Source of the DNA: Pseudomonadota bacterium
Lineage (GTDB): Bacteria > Pseudomonadota > Gammaproteobacteria > Burkholderiales > Burkholderiaceae_C
DNA: 5,595 bases
Direction of reading: 5' to 3'
NCBI GenBank assembly: GCA_023394015.1
Contig: JAEXBL010000183.1
Location: 1 to 5,595, forward strand
Shown here: piece after piece, positions 1 through 5,586 of the stretch
Layout of the letters: each line of letters opens with the position of its first letter
Numbering within the stretch: the first letter of the stretch is position 1
Notes under the pieces: model-generated
What the model was told of the DNA's origin: nothing
The model's input: only the letters and a program-made list of their open reading frames with translations
Databases searched by the model: none
Made by a program: the position numbers and the translations under genes

Positions 1-89
1 TGCCTGCGCAGGTCTGGACGGGCCGAAGAGCCGCCGCCTGTGGCGGCGAGCACGTGGCCAGGCCGCAGGCCGACTCAGGGGGGGATACA
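1..89. other. Left edge, no supportable gene; small hairpin
   Basis: This stretch lies beyond the stop of the flavin reductase gene and I find no convincing coding sequence. A perfect 7-bp inverted repeat with a 3-base loop lies at 32-48 (CGCCGCC / GGCGGCG). It has no T-run on either side, so it is at most a weak terminator for the minus-strand gene. A G7 run sits at 78-84. On the minus strand an ATG at 90-88 overlaps the flavin reductase stop and stays open to the window edge, but the 30 codons are rich in Arg and Pro and look non-coding. Confidence 0.4.
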
Positions 90-614
90 TCACAACGGAT
101 GCTCGGTGTAGAAGCGCCCGCCGTGGAACAGCAGCGGCGCCGCGCCGGGCCGGTGCGCGCAGTGCTCCACCTGGCCGACGAAGATGACGTGGTCGCCCTC
201 GTCGTAGCGGCTCTTGTTGAAGCACTCGAAGTGCGCCACCGCGCCTTCGATCAGCGGTGCGCCGGCCACGCCGGGGCGCCAGGCGGTGCCGGCCCAGCGG
301 TCGCCCACCGGGGTGGCAAAGCGCAGCGCCAGCGCCTGCTGGTCGGCCGCCAGCACGTTGATGGCGTAGTGCGTGCCGGCGCGAAACGCCGGCAGCGACA
401 TGGAGCGCTGGCTCAGGCTCCACAGCACCAGCGGCGGATCGAGCGAAACCGAGTTGAACGAGTTGGCCGTCAGCCCCACCAGTTCGCCCTCGGGCGTGCG
501 CGCCGTGACCACCGTCACGCCGGTGGCGAACATGCCCAGCGCCGCGCGAAACTCCATCGGGGAGAAGGCGGGGTCGGCGGCCTGGGGCGGTGGGGTCATG
601 GGCAGGGCAGTCAT
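90..614 (-). CDS. Flavin reductase family (FMN-binding split-barrel) protein
   Basis: This 174-residue protein fits the flavin reductase-like domain family (PF01613 type), small FMN-binding split-barrel proteins that use NAD(P)H to reduce free flavin, often for a two-component monooxygenase. Numbered from the ATG at 614, the family signatures are FATGVTVVTA (about 29-38), GLTANSFNSVSLDPPLV (about 47-63), INVLA (about 85-89) and GDHVIFVGQVE (about 140-150), closing with PLLFHGGRFY. The length is usual for the family and there is no signal peptide, so it should be cytoplasmic. The frame extends to a TTG at 620. I prefer the ATG at 614, though another ATG at 599 is possible and none has a clear Shine-Dalgarno site. 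It is transcribed away from the alpha/beta-hydrolase with a gap of about 100 bases. No monooxygenase partner is visible, so the substrate and the physiological electron acceptor are unknown. Confidence 0.88.
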   Translation of the reverse strand: MTALPMTPPPQAADPAFSPMEFRAALGMFATGVTVVTARTPEGELVGLTANSFNSVSLDPPLVLWSLSQRSMSLPAFRAGTHYAINVLAADQQALALRFATPVGDRWAGTAWRPGVAGAPLIEGAVAHFECFNKSRYDEGDHVIFVGQVEHCAHRPGAAPLLFHGGRFYTEHPL

Positions 615-715
615 CGGCAACCGGCCATGATAGCCGGGGGCTTGCCTGCCCCATCGACATGGGCGACACAGCCACTGACGAACCCATGGGCCGCCGGGCC
701 GCGTAACATGGCCGC

Positions 716-1510
716 ATGGCGCGCATTCCCACCTACAGCAGCCTGGGCCATGGCCCGCTGGTCGTGCTGCTGCACGGCTCGGGCGGCGGCTTTCGCTCGT
801 TCGCGCCGCAGGTGGAGACGCTGGCCAGCCTGGGCTTTCGCGCCGTGGCCTGGGACATGCCGGGCTACGGCCTGAGCCCGCCGATCGAGCCCTACGGCTT
901 CAAGGGCCTGGCCGAAAGCGCCGTCGCGCTGATCGAGGCGCTGACCCCGAACAGCGCGCCCGAGCCGGTGGCGCTGGTCGGCCACGGCATGGGCGGCATG
1001 GTGGCGCAGGAGCTGGTGCTGCGCCGGCCCGAGCTGGTGCGCCAGCTGGTGCTGGTGGCCACCGCCGCCGCGGTGGCGCCGGCCGACGGCTACCAGCGCC
1101 ACGCGGCGCAGTGCCTGGCCTGGCTGGAGGAAGGCCGCGGCATGGACGCCATCGCGCCCGAGCTGGTGGCGCGCCTGGTCAGCCCGCAGGCGCTGCCGGC
1201 CGGGGTGCAACTGGCGCGGCACTGCCTGGCGCAGGTGCATCCGGCCACCTGGCGCCGCGCGCTGCAGGCGCTGACAGGGTTCGACCGCCGCGCCGCGCTC
1301 GGCCACATCCACGTGCCCACGCTGCTGGTGGCCGGTGCCGACGACCGGGTGACGCCGCCGGCCGTGCTGCAGGCCATGGCTGCCGCCGTGAGCGGCGCCC
1401 ACTGCGCCACCCTGCCCCACGCCGGCCACCTGCCGCAGCTGGAGCGACCGGACGAGTTCGATGCCCTGCTGCTGGACTTTCTGCGCCACGCGCGAGCCTG
1501 GCTGCACTGA
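716..1510 (+). CDS. Alpha/beta-hydrolase fold protein lacking the nucleophile serine
   Basis: This 264-residue protein has the complete alpha/beta-hydrolase fold pattern: an oxyanion-hole loop HGSGGG (20-25), a strand and turn WDMPGYG (46-52), a nucleophile-elbow region VALVGHGMGGMVAQE (85-99), the acid-bearing loop GADDRVTP (207-214, probable acid Asp210) and the histidine loop AGHLPQLE (236-243, probable His238). In this family the elbow is normally G-H-S-M-G-G. Here residue 91 is Gly (GGC at 986-988), so the usual catalytic serine is absent while acid and base remain. It may be a pseudo-hydrolase, have another activity, or carry a mutation or base-call error. The start is forced: an in-frame TAA lies at 704-706 and the next in-frame Met is residue 48. 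No Shine-Dalgarno sequence precedes the ATG. There is no signal peptide. The gene diverges from the flavin reductase and converges on the stress-protein gene. The substrate is unknown. Confidence 0.88.
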   Translation: MARIPTYSSLGHGPLVVLLHGSGGGFRSFAPQVETLASLGFRAVAWDMPGYGLSPPIEPYGFKGLAESAVALIEALTPNSAPEPVALVGHGMGGMVAQELVLRRPELVRQLVLVATAAAVAPADGYQRHAAQCLAWLEEGRGMDAIAPELVARLVSPQALPAGVQLARHCLAQVHPATWRRALQALTGFDRRAALGHIHVPTLLVAGADDRVTPPAVLQAMAAAVSGAHCATLPHAGHLPQLERPDEFDALLLDFLRHARAWLH

Positions 1511-1606
1511 GCGCGCCCGCCTGAAAACGCCTGTTGCGACAGTTGCCAGCGCTGGCCAGGAAAGCGCTGGGTGGCGAGAGGCCTGCCAACCCCGTCCACC
1601 TCCCAA

Positions 1607-1634
1607 CGTCATTCCGGCTTGCACCGGAACGACG
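1607..1634. repeat. 28-base imperfect inverted repeat between convergent genes
   Basis: The arms 1607-1617 and 1624-1634 pair over 10 of 11 positions (one A/C mismatch at 1611/1630) around the 6-base loop CTTGCA. The core is TTCCGG / CCGGAA flanked by CGTC / GACG. It lies in the gap between the 3' ends of the hydrolase (plus) and the stress-protein gene (minus). There is no T-run directly after the stem on either strand, so it is not a classical rho-independent terminator. It resembles the dispersed REP-like palindromes of many proteobacteria, and could also halt transcription or protect mRNA ends from both sides. Confidence 0.55.
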
Positions 1635-1670
1635 GAAGGATGCCGTTTGCGTTTTGAATGGACCGGGGAA

Positions 1671-2093
1671 TCAGCGCACCAGCAGCACCGGCACCTGGCA
1701 GCTGGCCAGCACCTTGGTGGCGACCGAGCCCATCACCAGGCTGCCCAGGGCGCCGTGGCCGCGCGAGCCCATGATGATCAACTCGAAGTTGCCGTTCTCG
1801 GCGGTCTTGGCGATGGTCTCGCCGGCGTTGCCGACCTTGGAAATGCCCTTGACCTTGATGTCGTGCCGGCCGAGGAACTTGGTCACCGGATCGAGCACCT
1901 TGGCGGCTTCTTCGGCGTAGTACTCGTCGACCACCTGCTTGCCGACGGCGGCGCGGGCCCGCGGCGGCAGCGCGCCTTGCACGGTGAGCGCGGTGTATTC
2001 GTTGTCGCCCGCGAACAGCTCCATGTGCGTGGTGACGTAGGCCAGCATCTTCTTGGTGTACGAGCTGCCGTCAACGGCCAGAAGAATCTTCAT
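1671..2093 (-). CDS. Universal stress protein, UspA family, ATP-binding type
   Basis: This 140-residue protein has the usual length and organisation of a single-domain universal stress protein. The N-terminal strand KILLAVDGS (2-10) carries the conserved Asp8. The C-terminal half has the nucleotide-binding motif G-x2-G-x9-G-S, here Gly109, Gly112, Gly122 and Ser123 in IIMGSRGHG followed by LGSLVMGS, and ends with the final strand VPVLLVR. The motif places it with ATP-binding Usp proteins (MJ0577-like) rather than UspA-like members lacking it. Family members are cytoplasmic dimers induced by starvation or other stress. The open frame runs further upstream, but the start at 2093 is fixed by the AAGGAG site at 2101-2106, seven bases away, and by the conserved N-terminus. 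It lies 46 bases downstream of the metallophosphoesterase gene in the same direction, so co-transcription is likely. The specific stress it answers cannot be read from the sequence. Confidence 0.93.
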   Translation of the reverse strand: MKILLAVDGSSYTKKMLAYVTTHMELFAGDNEYTALTVQGALPPRARAAVGKQVVDEYYAEEAAKVLDPVTKFLGRHDIKVKGISKVGNAGETIAKTAENGNFELIIMGSRGHGALGSLVMGSVATKVLASCQVPVLLVR

Positions 2094-2100
2094 GCGGTGT

Positions 2101-2106
2101 CTCCTT
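2101..2106 (-). promoter_or_regulatory. Ribosome binding site of the universal stress protein gene
   Basis: AAGGAG on the minus strand lies seven bases before the ATG at 2093. It is the best-spaced strong Shine-Dalgarno sequence in the window. It decides the start within a frame that stays open much further upstream and suggests efficient translation of the gene. Confidence 0.8.
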
Positions 2107-2139
2107 GTGCAAGGTGGTGAATCGGCCGAGTCTAAGCCC

Positions 2140-2970
2140 TCATGCCGGCGCCGCCCGCCGCGGCACGGCGATGGTGCGCTGCGGCGCGAACGCCGCCTGC
2201 TCGCCCTTGTCGGCATAGCCCAGCGGGTTGGCCACCACGCGGCAGCGGCCCGCCTGGTAGTCGACGGCGCAGTGCAGGTGGCCATGCAGCCACAGGTCGG
2301 CCAGCGGCAGCAGCTCGTCGAGCGCGTTGCAAAAGCCCGCCGTGCCGGGCTGCAGGCCGTAGCGCGGGTCGTGGCTGCGCACGCTGGGCGCGAAGTGGGT
2401 GACCACCACGGTGGGCCCGTCGAAGGGCTGCGCCAGCGCGTCGCGCAGCCAGGCCTGGCAGACGAGCGCCTGGTCGCGGATCTGCTGCGCCAGAAAGGGC
2501 TCGCCGCCGCGCGTGGTGGCGGCGATGCGCAGATAGTGCTCGGCGGCGCGAAAGGCCTTGTAGCGCGCATCGAGCTGCTGGCCCAGTTCGGCGTTGGGCC
2601 CGCGCGGCACCAGCGCGTCGAAGTCGGCCCACAGCGTGGTGCCGATGAAGCGCACGCCCTGCAGCACGCGGGTGTCGCGCTCCAGCCAGATCAGGCCCAG
2701 CCGCTCGCAGGTGGCGCGCAGGCGCGCGTGCGTGGCGTCGAAGTCCAGCGCGTCGTATTCGTGGTTGCCGGGCACCAGGATCACCGGCACCGGCCAGTCG
2801 GCAAAGCGACCGAGGCCGAAGTCCTCGTCGCCCACCTGGGCCAGGGCCGAGCTGCGCTGGTACGAGCCGATGTCGCCCGCCAGCACCAGCACGTCGGCCC
2901 CGGGCGCGGGCTGGGGCATGAAGCTGATGTTCTCCTCCAGGTGCAGGTCGGACAGCAGTTGGATGTGCAT
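2140..2970 (-). CDS. Calcineurin-like metallophosphoesterase
   Basis: This 276-residue protein carries the metal-ligand motifs of the calcineurin-like phosphoesterase superfamily (PF00149) in order: D-x-H at SDLHLE (Asp8, His10), GD at LAGDIG (Asp33), GNHE (Asn69, His70), VVTH (His192) and GHLH (230-233, His231 and His233). All expected ligands are present, so it should be an active enzyme binding two metal ions (typically Mn or Fe) and hydrolysing phosphomonoesters or phosphodiesters. The natural substrate cannot be told from the motifs. There is no signal peptide or membrane segment, so it is probably cytoplasmic. The ATG at 2970 begins directly at the first beta strand, which supports the start, although only a weak purine stretch precedes it. 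The gene lies between the pckG terminator and the stress-protein gene. A repeat element occupies its upstream region, and the stress-protein gene follows after 46 bases. Confidence 0.9.
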   Translation of the reverse strand: MHIQLLSDLHLEENISFMPQPAPGADVLVLAGDIGSYQRSSALAQVGDEDFGLGRFADWPVPVILVPGNHEYDALDFDATHARLRATCERLGLIWLERDTRVLQGVRFIGTTLWADFDALVPRGPNAELGQQLDARYKAFRAAEHYLRIAATTRGGEPFLAQQIRDQALVCQAWLRDALAQPFDGPTVVVTHFAPSVRSHDPRYGLQPGTAGFCNALDELLPLADLWLHGHLHCAVDYQAGRCRVVANPLGYADKGEQAAFAPQRTIAVPRRAAPA

Positions 2971-2994
2971 GGCGTGGACACTTTACCAAGCCGC

Positions 2995-3058
2995 GTGGCT
3001 GCTATTCTATTGATAGCTTTCAGCGCCAATCCGTCGGGCGCTGGAGGCCGGTTCGATT
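2995..3058. repeat. Intergenic palindromic repeat, copy 1
   Basis: Two adjacent hairpins make up this element: GCTAT/ATAGC (3001-3005 with 3013-3017, 7-base loop) and CAGCGCC/GGCGCTG (3021-3027 with 3037-3043, 9-base loop), followed by GGAGGCCGGTT. From memory, elements of this form (a GATAGCT block, then an inverted AGCGC pair, then GAGGCC) are dispersed between genes in Comamonadaceae; this was not checked against a database. A diverged copy in the same orientation lies at 5261-5306. It sits upstream of the metallophosphoesterase and downstream of the pckG terminator, so it may also contribute promoter or mRNA-end structure. The outer limits are approximate. Confidence 0.6.
3004..3009 (-). 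promoter_or_regulatory. Candidate -10 box for the metallophosphoesterase gene
   Basis: TAGAAT on the minus strand matches TATAAT at five of six positions and lies about 35 bases before the ATG at 2970. It falls inside the repeat element. No good -35 hexamer stands at 16-18 bases, so this is only a candidate, chosen because it is the AT-richest point between the pckG terminator and the gene. Confidence 0.25.
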
Positions 3059-3083
3059 CAGGACCAGCAAGCGCGCGGGCCAC

Positions 3084-3111
3084 AAAAAAGGCCCGTCGGG
3101 CGACGGGCCTT
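3084..3111 (-). terminator. Rho-independent terminator of pckG
   Basis: On the minus strand a perfect 10-bp stem (3102-3111 with 3088-3097, AAGGCCCGTC type arms) closes a 4-base loop and runs into a T6 tract at 3089-3084. It begins about 31 bases after the pckG stop codon. On the plus strand the stem is followed by TTGTGCTTG rather than a T-run, so it is directional for pckG. It separates pckG from the metallophosphoesterase and stress-protein pair. Confidence 0.92.
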
Positions 3112-3142
3112 GTGCTTGCACCGGCGTGCGGGGCGAGCGCGC

Positions 3143-5026
3143 TCAGGCCGTGGCTGCCAGCCGCTGCTTGAGCGCCTGCTTGGTCTCGGTGAGCGCGGGC
3201 GGCAGGCCCTGCGCCAGCTGATCGAACAGCTCCCTGTGCAGCCTGAACTCCTCGCCCCAGTCGGCCTGGTCGATGCTGGTGACGGTGGCGAACTGCTCGG
3301 GGCTGAAGGCCAGGCCGGTCCAGTTGATCTCGGCGTACTGCGGCGCCACGCCGAACATGGTCTGCTGGCCGGCGACGCGGTTCTCGGCGCGGTCGATGAT
3401 CCACTTGAGCACGCGCATGTTCTCGCCGTAGCCGGGCCAGACGAACTTGCCGTCGGCGCCCTTGCGGAACCAGTTGACGCAGTAGATGGCGGGCAGCCTG
3501 GCGCCCTGGGCCTTGAGCTGCTCGCCCATCTTCAGCCAGTGGCCGAAGTAGTCGGCCATGTTGTAGCCGCAGAAGGGCAGCATGGCGAACGGGTCGCGCC
3601 GCACCACGCCCTGCTGGCCGAAGGCGGCGGCGGTGGTCTCGCTGCCCATGGTGGCGGCCATGTAGACGCCCTCGGTCCAGTCGCGCGCCTCGGTGACCAG
3701 CGGCACGGTGGTGCTGCGGCGGCCGCCGAAGATGAAGGCGTCGATGGGCACACCGGCCGGGTCGTCCCAGGCCGGATCCAGCGCCGGGTTGTTGGTGGCG
3801 GCGACGGTGAAGCGGGCGTTGGCGTGCGCCGCCTTGCGGCCGGCCTGGCCGGCGGCGGGCGTCCAGTCCTGGCCCTGCCAGTCGATCAGGTGCGCCGGGA
3901 TCTGGCCGCCCTGGTCTTTCTCCATGCCTTCCCACCACACGTCGCCGTCGTCGGTGAGGGCCACGTTGGTGAAGATCACGTTCTCATTCAGGCTGAGCAT
4001 GCAGTTGGGGTTGGTCTGCATGTTGGTGCCGGGGGCGACGCCGAAGTAGCCAGCCTCGGGGTTGATGGCGTAGAGCCTGCCGTCGCGCGGCTTGATCCAG
4101 GCGATGTCGTCGCCGATGGTGGTGACCTTCCAGCCCTCGAAGCCGGCCGGCGGTACCAGCATGGAGAAGTTGGTCTTGCCGCAGGCGCTGGGGAAGGCGG
4201 CGGCCACGTGGTACTTCTGGCCCTCGGGCGAGGTCACGCCCAGGATCAGCATGTGCTCGGCCAGCCAGCCCTGGTCCTGCCCCATCTTGGAGGCGATGCG
4301 CAGCGCGAAGCACTTCTTGCCCAGCAGCGCGTTGCCGCCATAGCCCGAGCCGTAGCTCCAGATCTCGCGCGTTTCGGGGTAGTGCACGATGTACTTCACG
4401 TCGGGGTTGCAGGGCCAGCTGGTCTGGTCCTTCTCGCCCGGGGCGAGCGGCGCGCCCACGGTGTGCACGCAGGGCACGAACTCGCCGCTCTCGCCCAGCA
4501 CCTCAATGGCGCCCTTGCCCATGCGCGTCATCAGCTTCATGTTGACGGCGACGTAGGCCGAGTCGGACAGCTCGACGCCGATGTGGGCGATGGGGCTGCC
4601 CAGCGGGCCCATGCTGAAGGGGATGACGTACATGGTGCGCCCGCGCATGCAGCCGTCGAACAGCGGCTGGAGCTTGGCGCGCATCTCGGCCGGCGGCGTC
4701 CAGTGGTTGGTGGGGCCGGCGTCTTCCTGCCGCTCGCTGCAGATGAAGGTGCGGTCCTCGACGCGCGCCACGTCGGATGGGTCGGACCAGGCCAGGTAGG
4801 AGCCGGGACGCTTGGCCGGGTTGAGCTTCTTGAAGGTGCCGGCATCCACCAGCTGCTGGCACAGGCGCTCGTATTCTTCCTGGCTGCCGTCGCACCAGTA
4901 CACGCTGTCGGGCTTGCACAGTGCGACCATCTCGCCCACCCAGGCGATCAGTTGCGCGTTCTTGACGTAGTCAGGGACGTTCAGGTCCTTGACCATCCCG
5001 GGGGTCAGGGGGGCGTTCACGGGCAT
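3143..5026 (-). CDS. pckG: Phosphoenolpyruvate carboxykinase (GTP)
   Basis: The enzyme converts oxaloacetate and GTP to phosphoenolpyruvate, GDP and CO2, the entry step of gluconeogenesis from TCA-cycle intermediates. It is cytoplasmic and Mn-dependent. The 627 residues match the full length of the GTP family. Visible signatures: [12 protein letters not shown] (86-97) with the substrate-binding Arg; [13 protein letters not shown] (226-238); the P-loop FPSACGKTN (278-286) with the reactive Cys282; the metal-binding [10 protein letters not shown] (301-310); [10 protein letters not shown] (433-442); the lid region [10 protein letters not shown] (461-470); and the guanine pocket residues Trp519, Phe520, Phe528, Tyr533 and Asn536, which align by a constant shift with the human residues I recall (Tyr replaces Phe at one). 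The frame is open upstream to 5140, but homology begins near 5026. The SD-like AGGAG (5029-5033) is only two bases from this ATG and eight from a GTG at 5020, which is a possible true start (MNAPLTPG). It is a single-gene transcript with its own terminator. Confidence 0.97.
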   Translation of the reverse strand: MPVNAPLTPGMVKDLNVPDYVKNAQLIAWVGEMVALCKPDSVYWCDGSQEEYERLCQQLVDAGTFKKLNPAKRPGSYLAWSDPSDVARVEDRTFICSERQEDAGPTNHWTPPAEMRAKLQPLFDGCMRGRTMYVIPFSMGPLGSPIAHIGVELSDSAYVAVNMKLMTRMGKGAIEVLGESGEFVPCVHTVGAPLAPGEKDQTSWPCNPDVKYIVHYPETREIWSYGSGYGGNALLGKKCFALRIASKMGQDQGWLAEHMLILGVTSPEGQKYHVAAAFPSACGKTNFSMLVPPAGFEGWKVTTIGDDIAWIKPRDGRLYAINPEAGYFGVAPGTNMQTNPNCMLSLNENVIFTNVALTDDGDVWWEGMEKDQGGQIPAHLIDWQGQDWTPAAGQAGRKAAHANARFTVAATNNPALDPAWDDPAGVPIDAFIFGGRRSTTVPLVTEARDWTEGVYMAATMGSETTAAAFGQQGVVRRDPFAMLPFCGYNMADYFGHWLKMGEQLKAQGARLPAIYCVNWFRKGADGKFVWPGYGENMRVLKWIIDRAENRVAGQQTMFGVAPQYAEINWTGLAFSPEQFATVTSIDQADWGEEFRLHRELFDQLAQGLPPALTETKQALKQRLAATA

Positions 5027-5179
5027 TGCTCCTAAGTTGAAAATCGCTCTTTCCGAAGGCGGGTGGCCTTGGGAAAGCCGACTTGGGCTCAGGATTGCCG
5101 AAAGGGGTGCAGAACGTCCCGACCGCCACCGGCGGTGCAAGTGCCGCGCGGCGCGGGTCAGGCCCGACGCAAAGTGACG

Positions 5180-5185
5180 ATTTTA
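5180..5185 (-). promoter_or_regulatory. Candidate -10 box for pckG
   Basis: TAAAAT on the minus strand matches TATAAT at five of six positions and forms the most AT-rich point upstream of pckG. No convincing -35 hexamer is found at 16-19 bases, so any promoter here would be weak, activator-dependent or read by another sigma factor. If correct, the transcript would have a leader of roughly 145 bases. Confidence 0.3.
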
Positions 5186-5260
5186 TGAAACCGGGCCGAC
5201 GCCATGCTGACGGGCGCTGGCCCAGCGATTGCAGGGGGCCGCCGGGTGGCTGTCAGCTCA

Positions 5261-5306
5261 TGCTTTGATAACTAGCAGCGCAGCCTTGGCCGGGCTTTGG
5301 GGCCAC
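5261..5306. repeat. Intergenic repeat, diverged copy 2
   Basis: This stretch shares four blocks, in the same order and nearly the same spacing, with copy 1: TTGATA (5265-5270 vs 3010-3015), CAGCGC (5276-5281 vs 3021-3026), GGGC (5292-5295 vs 3036-3039) and GGCC (5301-5304 vs 3046-3049). The gaps are 5/5, 10/9 and 5/6 bases. The inverted AGCGC pairing of copy 1 is largely lost here, so it looks like an old, decayed copy. It lies just after the small membrane protein gene. Confidence 0.45.
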
Positions 5307-5328
5307 CTGGCGTGCCGAACCGTGCTGG

Positions 5329-5466
5329 TCAGGCCATGGTCACCGCGATGAAGGCCAGCAGAAAGATCATGATGGCGCCGGCCAGCGGAATCACCACCGG
5401 AATGTGCTTGGTGACGGCTTCGACCGGGTCGTGGTGAATGGTTTCGTCTTGGGCTGGCGCGGACAT
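5329..5466 (-). CDS. Small single-span membrane protein, function unknown
   Basis: This 45-residue frame encodes a polar, acidic, histidine-containing N-terminus (about 1-20, including MSAPAQDETIHHDPVEAV and Lys20) followed by one continuous hydrophobic segment from about 22 to the last residue (IPVVIPLAGAIMIFLLAF and on). It would make a single membrane span reaching the C-terminus. It lacks the lipobox and cleavage site of a secreted protein. Support for coding: an ATG with a GAAGAGG Shine-Dalgarno-like site at about 5473-5479, six bases away; clear G/C bias at third codon positions; and a clean domain split that shadow frames rarely show. It runs in the same direction as pckG but about 300 bases upstream of it, so an operon is doubtful. 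I do not recognise the family. Small proteins of this shape are often accessory subunits of respiratory or transport complexes, but nothing here shows which. Confidence 0.72.
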   Translation of the reverse strand: MSAPAQDETIHHDPVEAVTKHIPVVIPLAGAIMIFLLAFIAVTMA

Positions 5467-5565
5467 GGAGGGCCTCTTCAACGTAAGCAACGCAGGGAAC
5501 CACCCATTCTAGCGGCGGGCCACCGGCCCGGCGCCTGCCTGCGGGCAAACCCTGTGAGCCCGGCG

Positions 5566-5586
5566 CCCCCCCGCCCCCCCCCCCCC
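5566..5586. repeat. C-run pair (C7, G, C13) near the right edge
   Basis: A C7 tract at 5566-5572, a single G at 5573 and a C13 tract at 5574-5586 lie 100 bases upstream of the small membrane protein start. On the minus strand this is a G-rich tract capable of quadruplex formation or slippage. Its place at the window edge means an assembly or sequencing artefact is possible. Confidence 0.7.

Larger units (their letters stand above)
5027..5328 (-). other. Gene-free stretch upstream of pckG: leader, hairpins, repeat
   Basis: About 300 bases separate pckG from the small membrane protein gene. I find no protein-coding or known RNA gene here. It holds the pckG ribosome binding site (5029-5033), a weak hairpin at 5068-5082 (GGCTTT / AAGGCC with one G-U pair), a tight hairpin at 5122-5136 (ACCGCC / GGCGGT, 3-base loop), an AT-rich island at 5180-5190 that could be the pckG promoter, and a diverged intergenic repeat at 5261-5306. 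I see no recognisable riboswitch and no terminator with a T-run for the upstream small gene. Confidence 0.5.

Noticed and set aside
32..48. Hairpin CGCCGCC/GGCGGCG as terminator of the flavin reductase gene
   Set aside because: No T-run follows on the minus strand, so I do not call it a rho-independent terminator.
1..90. Possible translationally coupled ORF starting at the ATG on 90-88, overlapping the flavin reductase stop
   Set aside because: Only 30 codons fit before the edge, no recognisable protein appears, composition is Arg/Pro-rich, and a second frame is also open, so openness carries no weight.
54..875. A 273-codon plus-strand frame over the flavin reductase and hydrolase start
   Set aside because: It covers the opposite strand of one recognised gene and another frame of the next; the translation is Arg/Ala/Gln-rich without motifs.
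611..1624. A 337-codon minus-strand frame opposite the hydrolase
   Set aside because: It is antisense to a gene with a full hydrolase fold pattern; the translation has the repetitive Gln/His/Arg/Gly make-up of GC-rich shadows.
2781..3938. A 385-codon minus-strand frame crossing from pckG into the phosphoesterase
   Set aside because: It is out of frame with both genes, reads through the pckG terminator, and its translation is a low-complexity Arg/Gly/Ala mixture.
3110..5035. A 641-codon open frame on the plus strand opposite pckG
   Set aside because: It is antisense to the whole of a certain pckG gene, has a composition rich in Gly, Ala, His and Val with no domain pattern, and arises from third-position G/C bias. 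The terminator and start signals belong to the minus strand.
5258..5548. A 96-codon minus-strand frame over the small membrane protein
   Set aside because: It is in another frame, starts upstream without a ribosome site and lacks hydrophobic or domain structure; the 45-residue frame explains the region better.
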